DNA of 64,000 bases from Deltaproteobacteria bacterium (GTDB lineage Bacteria; Myxococcota_A; Polyangia; HGW-17; SLPX01): the NCBI GenBank assembly GCA_021162935.1, contig JAGGXR010000111.1, positions 1 to 64,000 of the forward strand, given 5' to 3'. Positions within the stretch are counted from its first letter, which is position 1, and each line of letters begins with the position of its first letter. Made by a program: the position numbers and the translations under genes. The notes under the pieces are model-generated. The model was not told where the DNA came from. It made no database searches and saw only the letters and a list, made by a program, of their open reading frames with translations. Below, one piece after another: positions 17,115-24,932 of this stretch.

Positions 17115-18743
17115 ATGCTTGAAGCATTGAGCAAAGGTTTTCGGACAGCAAAACAGCACTTGGCCGGAGAGGCCGAGCTGAACGAAAAAAACATCTCCGA
17201 GGCGCTTCGAGACGTTCGAATGTCGCTGCTGGAAGCCGACGTGGAATTCCGCGTGACCAAGGCCTTCCTGAAGCGCGTCAAAGAGAAGGCCTTGGGCGAA
17301 GTCGTTCGACTCAAGGTCAAACACAAAGGAAAAAGGAAGAAGCTCGCGCCAGGTGAGCATTTCGTTAAGATCTGCCAGAACGAACTCGTTCAGCTCATGG
17401 GGCCGGTGGACACCTCCATCACCTTTGCCAAACGGGGCCCAACCGGCATCATGCTCGTGGGTCTGCAAGGCTCTGGAAAGACCACCACGATAGCCAAGTT
17501 GGCCCGACTCCTCGAAAAGGAAGGAAAGAAGCCCCTTCTGGTCGCCGCCGACGTCTATCGCCCCGCCGCCATCGAGCAGCTTCAGGCGCTCGGAGAGCAA
17601 CTCAAGCTCCCCGTGTACTCCGAAGTGGGGCAGGACCCAGTCGACATCTGTGAACGAGCCGTCAAGTTCGCGGCCACGAAGGGGCGCGACGTGGTGCTCA
17701 TGGACACGGCGGGGCGCCTGGCCATCGATGAACCGCTCATGCAGGAGCTGGTCAACATCAAGGGCAAGGTCAAACCGGCGAACGTCTTCCTGGTCATCGA
17801 CGCCATGATTGGACAAGACGCTGTCGGGACCGCCAAGGAATTCGACAAACGTCTCGATTTGAGTGGAGTCATCCTGACCAAGCTCGACGGGGACGCCAGA
17901 GGCGGTGCCGCTCTGTCCATCAAGGAAGTCACCGGCAAACCAATCAAATTCGTCGGGATGGGTGAAAGCCTGGACCGCCTCGAGGAATTCCGTCCCGAAG
18001 GCATCGCCAGCCGCATCCTTGGGCTTGGAGACGTGGTTGGACTCGTCAAGGACTTCGAGGATGTCGTGGACGCGGAGCAGGCCGAAAAAGACGCCGAACG
18101 GATGCTCCGCGGCCATTTCAACATGCAGGACTTCCTCGAACAGATCAAACTCCTGAAGAAAATGGGGTCCCTGACGGACCTCATCGACAAGCTTCCTTTC
18201 TTCCCCGACGGCCTTCCCAACGACATCGTCGTGGATGACCGAGAACTTGGAAAAATCGAAGCGATCATCCACTCCATGACGAAACAGGAGCGACAGAATC
18301 CCGAGGTGTTCGTGATCACCAGCTTCGAGGAGATCAAGGACAAGAAAGGCCGAAAAAAGGGACGGCGTGCAGTGAGCGATTACGAACTGGGCCGCGTGCG
18401 TCGAGTGGCACGCGGAGCGGGACGAAAAGAAGGTGACGTCAAGGACCTGTTGGTCAAGTTTGCCACCATGCGCCAATTCATGATGCTCATGGGCGCCCAG
18501 CAGGGGCTCCTCGGCAAGATTCCCGGAATGAAGAACCTCGCCAGACTCAAGCAGTTTGCCGGCATGGACATGGAACAGATGTTTAAAGGCATCGCTCGAT
18601 TCCAGAATGCATCCGGCCAGGTGAACCAACCTCACCCCAAGGAAACAAGAACCGGCTACGGTCGCTCCGCATCACGGGAGAAGATGAAACGCAAAAGAAA
18701 GCAGGCCCGCAAAGACCGAAAACGCACGAAGAAACGCAAGTAG
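17115..18743 (+). CDS. ffh: Signal recognition particle GTPase Ffh
   Basis: Binds 4.5S RNA and signal sequences on ribosomes and delivers them to FtsY at the membrane. The N domain starts MLEALSKGFRTAKQH. The G domain has GLQGSGKTTT, DVYRPAAIEQL, DTAGR and TKLDGDARGG. The Met-rich M domain contains MRQFMMLMGAQQGLLGKIPGMKNL. At 542 residues it is longer than usual (about 450). The extra length comes from a Lys-rich insertion in the N domain (KHKGKRKKLAPG), a charged insertion before the M domain and a very basic tail (MKRKRKQARKDRKRTKKRK). The ATG at 17115 has AAGGG 8 bases upstream; a GTG three codons earlier is less likely. Confidence 0.95.
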   Translation: MLEALSKGFRTAKQHLAGEAELNEKNISEALRDVRMSLLEADVEFRVTKAFLKRVKEKALGEVVRLKVKHKGKRKKLAPGEHFVKICQNELVQLMGPVDTSITFAKRGPTGIMLVGLQGSGKTTTIAKLARLLEKEGKKPLLVAADVYRPAAIEQLQALGEQLKLPVYSEVGQDPVDICERAVKFAATKGRDVVLMDTAGRLAIDEPLMQELVNIKGKVKPANVFLVIDAMIGQDAVGTAKEFDKRLDLSGVILTKLDGDARGGAALSIKEVTGKPIKFVGMGESLDRLEEFRPEGIASRILGLGDVVGLVKDFEDVVDAEQAEKDAERMLRGHFNMQDFLEQIKLLKKMGSLTDLIDKLPFFPDGLPNDIVVDDRELGKIEAIIHSMTKQERQNPEVFVITSFEEIKDKKGRKKGRRAVSDYELGRVRRVARGAGRKEGDVKDLLVKFATMRQFMMLMGAQQGLLGKIPGMKNLARLKQFAGMDMEQMFKGIARFQNASGQVNQPHPKETRTGYGRSASREKMKRKRKQARKDRKRTKKRK

Positions 18744-18770
18744 ACCCAGCCTCCCTCCTCCCGAATCACT

Positions 18771-19985
18771 CTATGCGGCAAAGAACAGGTACAAAAGGCC
18801 ACCAATCGCTAGAAGAACGAACAGGACCCCAACAGCCCCGGCAGCCCACCATTTCCAGATGGAAGAATCGTTGAAGGTCGTCTTGGAGACATCGACCGCC
18901 CGAACGGCAATACTATCCGACCGTTGTTGAACTGCCGACTCAGACGGCGACGCCGATGTCAGTCCTTTCGACGGCGCTTCCGGACCAGCCCCAACATGAC
19001 GTTCTGCCCCCGCCTCATCCGCTACTCCCCGATCACGTGATTCCTCTAAACCCGATGGTACGACAGCCTGATCTCCCTGGAGCAAACCTCCATCTTCCCC
19101 TCGATCCCATCTAGACTCTAATGCGAGCGACGGCCTGGCGTCTGGAGGCACGCCGCCCCACATCGACACATCGTCCCCCCGCGCGTCTCCCTCATGGTTC
19201 ATGACCTTCGCCTCGGGGGAGCCGTCCGCAACCGCTGCTGCCGCGACATCCGCTCCAGCATCCAAAAGCTTGAGATACTCTTCGGCCGGATCCACAAAGA
19301 CGATGCTCGTAGATCCTGTTTCTATGACCTGTCCTGACTGCAACTGCCAATGACCGGCAATGGCCCGTCCATCGACCCTCGTGCCGTTCCTACTGTGGAG
19401 ATCCGTGAGCCAACAGCCCTCGGCATCCGTGTAGAGCTTCGCGTGGCGGTGAGAGATGTCCGGATCGTCGACAAAGGCATGACAGCCGGGATCTCGCCCA
19501 ATCACAATGACCCGCCCGCGAGGCACCGCCACCTGAAGGCCTGCAGCAGGTCCAACGGTGACCTCGATCGTGGGCGGCCGTTCGGCACCACTTTCCATGA
19601 CCTGCTGCACGAACTCGATGGCAAGGCTGTGCGTGGAAGTTCCACTGCCCTGGGTGGCCGGTACATCGGCTGCACCAAAGCACAGAATCGCCGGCCCCAC
19701 CCGGACCACGTCGCCGGGCTGAACCATCGCCTTTCTGCCGTGCTGGATGCGACGTTCGTTGACAAAGGTGCCGTTCTCGCTGTTCAGATCCTCGATCCAT
19801 AGGACCCCTGCAGACAGAGAGACTTTGCAATGCTCAGCGGTCACTGTTGGATGGGCCACCAGGAGTGCGCAGCCCTGCGATCGCCCCACCGTCACCCCCT
19901 CACCATCCCCCAAAACAAAGGATTGTGTCGTCTCGGTGCCGGCAGAAGGGCCACGCAGCATCCGAACCTGAATCGTCAGTTCCAA
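18771..19985 (-). CDS. Tandem FHA-domain protein with C-terminal membrane anchor
   Basis: A 404-residue phosphothreonine-recognition protein. FHA domain 1 spans about 25-105 (GRSQGC, HPTVTAEHCKV, NSENGTFVN). FHA domain 2 spans about 150-235 (GRDPGCHAFVDDPDISHRHAK, HSRNGTRVDG). Both keep the Gly-Arg, Ser/Thr-x-x-His and Asn-Gly-Thr positions needed for binding. A disordered acidic linker leads to one transmembrane helix near the C terminus (WWAAGAVGVLFVLLAIGGLLYLF). TTG is the start, preceded by GAGAGG. It probably scaffolds partners of a Ser/Thr kinase at the inner membrane. A kinase-like gene lies at the far right of the window, but no operon link is visible. Confidence 0.9.
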   Translation of the reverse strand: MELTIQVRMLRGPSAGTETTQSFVLGDGEGVTVGRSQGCALLVAHPTVTAEHCKVSLSAGVLWIEDLNSENGTFVNERRIQHGRKAMVQPGDVVRVGPAILCFGAADVPATQGSGTSTHSLAIEFVQQVMESGAERPPTIEVTVGPAAGLQVAVPRGRVIVIGRDPGCHAFVDDPDISHRHAKLYTDAEGCWLTDLHSRNGTRVDGRAIAGHWQLQSGQVIETGSTSIVFVDPAEEYLKLLDAGADVAAAAVADGSPEAKVMNHEGDARGDDVSMWGGVPPDARPSLALESRWDRGEDGGLLQGDQAVVPSGLEESRDRGVADEAGAERHVGAGPEAPSKGLTSASPSESAVQQRSDSIAVRAVDVSKTTFNDSSIWKWWAAGAVGVLFVLLAIGGLLYLFFAA

Positions 19986-20014
19986 AAGATCCTCTCCATG
20001 ATCAAATCTGTATC

Positions 20015-20042
20015 ATGATACCAGGTTGCAGGCAGAGGCCAA
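20015..20042 (-). promoter_or_regulatory. Candidate promoter for the FHA gene, with palindromic -10
   Basis: On the minus strand TTGGCC (20042-20037) and TATCAT (20020-20015) are separated by 16 bases. The -10 lies inside the perfect palindrome GTATCATGATAC (20010-20021). It is 30 bases before the FHA start. The rest of the 306-base gap up to 20291 holds only the dispersed repeat listed separately. Confidence 0.4.
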
Positions 20043-20207
20043 GCCCTAGATCGAGCTGAAAGAGCCCCCTTTTTAATTCCAGAGGGGACCGTTCTCGTGC
20101 CGTCGGCCCGCCAAGGATCCTCCCCCCCGGGACCCTTGTGGATGGTCGAATCGTCGATCGTCCAAGGGGATAGGAGGCTAGTCAGAACAAATCTATCATC
20201 TGAGACG

Positions 20208-20246
20208 CCGATCCATCCCGCCTGGCTTTGTCGCTCCTTGGTTGCG
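20208..20246. repeat. Dispersed 40-bp repeat, copy 1
   Basis: Contains CTGGCTTTGTCGCTCCTT and matches the copy at 43579-43618 with two substitutions in the first 32 bases and a one-base indel near the end. Both copies lie between genes. Family unknown; orientation is the same in both. Confidence 0.65.
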
Positions 20247-20291
20247 TACCACCCGCGCCCTCGTCGCTTCGTGCCAAACAGGCGCCTTAGG

Positions 20292-21353
20292 CTAACGCGA
20301 AATCTGCTTGCCGGCAAAGACGGAACCAAGAGCGGCTCGACGCCAGGAAGCCTGCCCTCTGGTGAGACCAACCCGACAGGCAGCGATCACTCTGACAGCC
20401 TGTACAAACTTCGGTTTGACCTTCAAAGCACGCTGCAGGATAGAAATGGCCTCTTGGAACCGCTTCTGCTGAAACAAGGCGTATCCGAGGGCAAAAAGAA
20501 CTTCGGGCTGCTTCGGCTTCCTAGCCAGAACCCGAAGCAACTGCTCGATCGCGGCACCGGGCTGATTCAAAATGATGAGACTGACCGCCAGGTAATGTCG
20601 AGCCTGCCAATCAGAGGCATCCACGGCCAATGCGCGCCGGAATTCCTGCACGGCCTCGACATGAGCGGAACGGATCTGCAAAAGTCTGCCCTTGGCCTTG
20701 TGGGCCGCTGCCATCTTGGGATCCAACTCCAGGGCCCGGGCGACGTCTCGCCCTGCGGAAGCGAACTGTCGGAGCCGAATCTCGATCAGAGCAAGCTGTG
20801 CCCACCCCCACGGCTTCTGCGGTGCACTCACCGTCAACTTGACCAGCTGGCCACGAGCCTGTACAAGACGCCCCTGTCGAAGAAGCGCCAGGACCAAATT
20901 GTGTCTTGCGTCGCTGTATCCCGGGTCGATCCCCAGAGCAGCGATAAGATGCTGCCGACATTGCTCATACTTGTGACGCCGACACAACAGGACACCCAGA
21001 TTATTGTGTGCCTCTGCCAAATCCTCGTTGAGCGACAGGGCACGGACAAACAATCGCTCAGCCCGACGCCGTTCCCCACGTGCCATGGCCACCAGACCCA
21101 ACCCATTGTATCCTTTCGCCAGATTCGGCCGGTACTCCACGGCCATGCTGAAGGTTGCTTCTGCTCGATTGAGGTCTCCACGGGCCAGGAACTGCGCACC
21201 ATTATTCAACAAGGCACCCACCTGGGGCGGAATCTTCTTGGGTGCATGGGCACAACCCACACCCAAAACAATGGCAACTCCGACAGCCACTCCAACAAGG
21301 GTACCAACGAAAAACGGTGGGATGCGTTCTTCCGACTCGTTCCATTTTTTCAT
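20292..21353 (-). CDS. TPR-repeat lipoprotein
   Basis: A 353-residue lipoprotein with about eight tetratricopeptide repeats. A charged N terminus (MKKWNESEERI) is followed by a long hydrophobic stretch ending in a lipobox (VLGVGC). TPR units are clear from AQFLARGDLNRAEATFSMAVEYRP to FALGYALFQQKRFQEAISILQRAL, with canonical 'A...LG.......A' spacing. The ATG at 21353 has AAGGAGG 8 bases upstream; longer readings start in non-coding sequence. It probably works as a periplasmic scaffold, like PilF/PilW or Bam-associated TPR lipoproteins, but the partner is unknown. It diverges from a small lipoprotein gene. Confidence 0.87.
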   Translation of the reverse strand: MKKWNESEERIPPFFVGTLVGVAVGVAIVLGVGCAHAPKKIPPQVGALLNNGAQFLARGDLNRAEATFSMAVEYRPNLAKGYNGLGLVAMARGERRRAERLFVRALSLNEDLAEAHNNLGVLLCRRHKYEQCRQHLIAALGIDPGYSDARHNLVLALLRQGRLVQARGQLVKLTVSAPQKPWGWAQLALIEIRLRQFASAGRDVARALELDPKMAAAHKAKGRLLQIRSAHVEAVQEFRRALAVDASDWQARHYLAVSLIILNQPGAAIEQLLRVLARKPKQPEVLFALGYALFQQKRFQEAISILQRALKVKPKFVQAVRVIAACRVGLTRGQASWRRAALGSVFAGKQISR

Positions 21354-21500
21354 CACAACTGCCTCCTTTGCTGCATCCTGATTATCGGTCGATCGGCAAA
21401 CTTGTTGCGCCGAGATCGGTTTCGAGAGAAGATTTTTCAAGTTGTAGCCGTATATCGTTATGTTAGACTGTCTACATCGACTCAATGAAAGGAGAGCATG

Positions 21501-21941
21501 ATGCCAGGCAAGAAATTACTTTGGGCACTCGTGTTGGTCGCTGGTATTGGGACCTTCGGGGTGTCGGGTTGTGTCGTACGCCCGTATCCAGCCAGAGCGT
21601 CGGTGGTCGCATATGACTATCAGCCAATGCTGTATAACGGATACGTCGTCTACTACGACCGTGCTGCTCAGCCCTATTACTACATCGGCGGATCCCGATA
21701 CTGGGTACCCAGAACCTACTGGGGCCGGTATCGCAGCCACTACCGTAACAACCGTAGCTATTACTGGCGCTGGTACCGCGCTCGTGGCCATTATTATCGC
21801 GGACGTCACTATCGCAAGGGCTATTTTCGACGAGGACGATACCGCAGGCGGGGACGCGTCCGCAGGCGGGGACGCGTCCGCGGGCGAGGACGCGTCCGCG
21901 GGCGAGGACACGTTCGCCGTCGCCGTCGTTATCATTACTGA
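21501..21941 (+). CDS. Tyr/Arg-rich small lipoprotein
   Basis: A 146-residue lipoprotein. The signal MPGKKLLWALVLVAGIGTFGVSGC ends in a lipobox. The mature part is extraordinarily rich in Tyr and Arg (YYYIGGSRYWVPRTYWGRYR), and the last third is almost pure Arg/Gly/Tyr, with RRRGRVRRRGRVRGRGRVRG encoded by an 18-bp tandem repeat. AGGAG precedes two adjacent ATG codons; the second (21501) has the better spacing. No family recognised. The composition suggests a polycationic surface protein that could bind polysaccharide, nucleic acid or acidic surface polymers. Confidence 0.75.
   Translation: MPGKKLLWALVLVAGIGTFGVSGCVVRPYPARASVVAYDYQPMLYNGYVVYYDRAAQPYYYIGGSRYWVPRTYWGRYRSHYRNNRSYYWRWYRARGHYYRGRHYRKGYFRRGRYRRRGRVRRRGRVRGRGRVRGRGHVRRRRRYHY
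21843..21912 (+). repeat. 18-bp tandem repeat in a lipoprotein gene
   Basis: About four copies of an 18-bp unit centred on GGACGCGTCCGC, drifting from GCAGGC to GCGGGC. Each encodes RRGRVR or RGRGRV. Because 18 is a multiple of 3, copy-number change would keep the frame. Confidence 0.85.
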
Positions 21942-22054
21942 CCACTGTCCAAACTCCCTTTGTTCCTTCCTTACCTCGTATCTGCTTCTCATGAAGGCAA
22001 AAGGCCCACCCAAGACGCTATCGTCCCGTGTCGTCATTGCTGGAAGACCATGTG

Positions 22055-24070
22055 ATGAACAGGGACCATGTGACGGGAGGTCTCGGTAGTCTCATGTCCT
22101 CCAAAGAGAGCCGACCACGCTTCTTGATGATCACGCACCCTTCGAAGACGCTCGCCCTCACCGCCCTGGGCGTGCTCACCATCCTGGTGACCGTAACCTA
22201 CCACATCGAATACCCACGGCGTTCGGTCTTCGCCTCGGCGCCAATTTCCGATGCCGCTCAGTACCACCAGATGGCCTGTGCTCTGGCCAAAGGGCACGAC
22301 CGCCCAAGCCCTGAACTGGCTCGACACACAGTGGGCTATCCCCTCGTCCTGGCCACCATCTACACCCGGTTCGGGTGCCGACCGGCCTGGGCGCGGATCG
22401 TACAAGCAGGCGTGGGAATCCTCATCATCGGCGCCACCATGCTGCTCGCGCTCCTCCTGTTCGACCTTTCAGTGGCCGTCCTCGCAGGCCTGGCCACCCT
22501 TCTGTACGGTCCCTTGCTGTTCTATGAATCCAAACTGATGCCCACGGTGATCGCAACGTTCCTGGGACTCCTGCTTCTGATCGTGGCCGAGCTCTTTCGC
22601 AGACGTCCCTCCTGGTCTCTGGCCCTGACAGCCGGCGGAACCGCTGGTTTGGCCCTGCTCTTTCGGCCGAACATGCTCCTAATGGTAATCTTTCTTGGCG
22701 CTGCCATGGCCTGGACGTTGTGGAGGTCCGTTCGCTCGGCTCCACGCGTACAGCCTCGGCTCGCATCCACTCAAGCACCCAAGGCCCCAGGGGCGCAGCC
22801 ACGAAAGACTGCAAAGGCGGCCATCGGCCCCGTCCACGCGACGGCCATGGGGCTGCTGACCATCGCTGGCTTCGTCGTTGCCCTGTCGCCAGGCATCCTT
22901 CGGCTCCGTTCGGCAACGAAATCTTGGCATCTCATGCCCGCCACTGCGGGTGTGACCCTCCTGGCAGGCAACCATCGGGGAGCCAACGGTTTGTATGAAC
23001 CCGTCGGCGGCCTCAGCGGCGATAAAGCAAGCCAGTATGGCCAAACGTTTCGGATGGCGACCCGCCTATCGGGTCATTCGCCTCAGGCCCTCGACCCGTA
23101 CGAAGTGTCCGCGATTCTCACGCGGCACACAGTGAGCTGGATCATCGGCCACCCCGGACAGTGGCTCGCGTTGCTCAGCATCAAGGCCTACCGCTTCGCC
23201 ATGGCCGCCGAGCCGAGATCGTCCTACTCCTTCGACCAAGAACGTCGCATCATTCCGATCTTGAACCTGACGTTTCTGCCCTGGTCGTTCCTGTTCACCT
23301 TGGGCCTGCTCGGCATGGCACTGACCCGAAAGCGGCCTGGCGTTCTGGCGTCATTCGTCTACATCGGAGTCTTTGCCGCCACCGCGCTCATTTTTTTCGT
23401 CTCCTGCCGCTATCGAGTGCCCGCTGCGCCGGTGCTCGCGGTTTTCGCCGCCGCCGGCCTCAAAAAAGTCGTCACAGGTCTCCGGTGGCACCGTTGGGCG
23501 TTGCTCGGGGCCCTGGCCGCCGGGTTCCTGATGACCATCGACCCACTCGACGATCCCATCCGACTCGACTCAGTCGAACAGTACAACCAGGCTGTGGCGC
23601 TCGAGCACCTCGGACGAAAGCAACTCGCACTGAAACGGTACCATAAGGCCATCCTTTTGAGTCCATCGACCTCCGTGTACCGCATGGGAGAAGCAAACCT
23701 GCTCGTGCGCATGGGGCGTCTCCAACTGGCCCGACAGCGCTACCGTACCCTGTGCACCATGCATCCACGCAATGAACAGGCCCACATCAATCTGGGCGTC
23801 ATTGCCTCACGGTTGGGGCGCCTCGATGACGCCGCATCTGCACTCCAACGTGCCGTCGCCCTGGACCCCACAGATGCACGAGCCCGTATCCGTTTGGCTC
23901 ACGTCCTCACCCGTCTGGGCCACTATGAGCAGGCAGAGCATCAGTTTCAGATGGGACTCAAGCTTCTGCGGCCCGGTGAGCACATGGAACACGCGTCCGT
24001 CCAACGATCGCTCAGAGCCCTCGCTCGCACCAAACGCCGAGCTCTGAAATCGGGTCCCCTGCCGCCATAG
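22055..24070 (+). CDS. Polytopic glycosyltransferase-like membrane protein with C-terminal TPRs
   Basis: About 670 residues. The first 480 carry roughly ten hydrophobic helices, with an acidic first loop after helix 1 (SAPISDAAQYHQMACAL), as in the PMT/ArnT-like (GT-C) superfamily that uses lipid-linked sugars. The last 170 residues are soluble TPR repeats (YNQAVALEHLGRKQLALKRY, AHINLGVIASRLGRLDDAASAL). This fusion suggests an enzyme with its own protein-docking arm in the periplasm. The start is uncertain: ATG at 22055 follows GGAAGACC, while ATG at 22094 lies 14 bases after GGGAGG and GTG at 22028 is also in frame. The acceptor is unknown. Confidence 0.8.
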   Translation: MNRDHVTGGLGSLMSSKESRPRFLMITHPSKTLALTALGVLTILVTVTYHIEYPRRSVFASAPISDAAQYHQMACALAKGHDRPSPELARHTVGYPLVLATIYTRFGCRPAWARIVQAGVGILIIGATMLLALLLFDLSVAVLAGLATLLYGPLLFYESKLMPTVIATFLGLLLLIVAELFRRRPSWSLALTAGGTAGLALLFRPNMLLMVIFLGAAMAWTLWRSVRSAPRVQPRLASTQAPKAPGAQPRKTAKAAIGPVHATAMGLLTIAGFVVALSPGILRLRSATKSWHLMPATAGVTLLAGNHRGANGLYEPVGGLSGDKASQYGQTFRMATRLSGHSPQALDPYEVSAILTRHTVSWIIGHPGQWLALLSIKAYRFAMAAEPRSSYSFDQERRIIPILNLTFLPWSFLFTLGLLGMALTRKRPGVLASFVYIGVFAATALIFFVSCRYRVPAAPVLAVFAAAGLKKVVTGLRWHRWALLGALAAGFLMTIDPLDDPIRLDSVEQYNQAVALEHLGRKQLALKRYHKAILLSPSTSVYRMGEANLLVRMGRLQLARQRYRTLCTMHPRNEQAHINLGVIASRLGRLDDAASALQRAVALDPTDARARIRLAHVLTRLGHYEQAEHQFQMGLKLLRPGEHMEHASVQRSLRALARTKRRALKSGPLPP

Positions 24071-24074
24071 GATC

Positions 24075-24932
24075 TCAACGCGAACGCACGATCAGAATGC
24101 GCATAAAGGTTCCATCCAACCCTCGCGTGAGGCGCATGGTCACGGTCCGATGCTTGTTGGAAAACACGAGCACCCTGAAGTCAGGACCACCCAAAGTCTT
24201 GCCGGAACCGGCAATCCGAGCCCACCCCTTATGCCTCATGGCTCCCACGACCCCACGTACCAGAAGCCCCATGTTTCGCGATTCGTTCCGAAAGGTGACG
24301 CCGAAATTGAGACGCGGATCTCGATACCGATGCCACCCGTCAGGCACATGGATGTCCTTGGGCAGCCTATACGCAAAGGCCACTGCGTCCCCCTTGTGCT
24401 TAGGACGGCCTGACCTCGCCCCCAAAGACACTGGATGCGCCTGATCCGTGATTCGGGGCCCCCGCTTCAAATCCGATGCTGATCGCTCGCCCGTAGCGTC
24501 GCCGGTTGGACTCTGTGTCGGTGACGACCGCGCGGCACGATGCTCCTTTTCCTGAACGAGCGCTTCGGTCTCTGTACGCTTCCACCGATGCAGGGTCAAA
24601 CGCGCATGTGCCCTGCTGTGGATCTCGATGACCAATTCCAGCCGATCCAACCCCCTGGTGGCATCCAGACGCATGCGATCCGGCCCCAATGAACGCGTCT
24701 CCACGCCCCATCGACGACGAAACAACAGGTTGCGGTAGTATCGAGCGACCCTTGGAACCGGAGCCGGCACAGCCACGACAGCGCGCACATCTCCGCCAGA
24801 ACTTTTCGTCGAAATCACGCTCGATCCAGGATACAACGGGATATCCCCGATGGAATCCCTATCCCGCGTCGGCCCATTTTTGTGGCAAGAAACCAGCATC
24901 GCCGCCACCACCAGGCCCCCTGCACGATACAT
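24075..24932 (-). CDS. Lipoprotein of unknown function, coupled to gyrA
   Basis: A 285-residue lipoprotein. The signal [16 protein letters not shown] ends in a lipobox. Residues 25-110 (DIPLYPGSSVI ... VARYYRNLLFRRRWGVETR) resemble a domain common in myxobacterial lipoproteins that begins with 'P.YPGA'. A basic disordered linker follows, and the C-terminal half (HVPDGWHRYRDPRLNFGVTF) is globular. Two adjacent ATGs lie over the gyrA stop (ATGATG); GGAG favours the second. Translational coupling to gyrA is likely, though a functional link is not evident. Confidence 0.72.
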   Translation of the reverse strand: MYRAGGLVVAAMLVSCHKNGPTRDRDSIGDIPLYPGSSVISTKSSGGDVRAVVAVPAPVPRVARYYRNLLFRRRWGVETRSLGPDRMRLDATRGLDRLELVIEIHSRAHARLTLHRWKRTETEALVQEKEHRAARSSPTQSPTGDATGERSASDLKRGPRITDQAHPVSLGARSGRPKHKGDAVAFAYRLPKDIHVPDGWHRYRDPRLNFGVTFRNESRNMGLLVRGVVGAMRHKGWARIAGSGKTLGGPDFRVLVFSNKHRTVTMRLTRGLDGTFMRILIVRSR

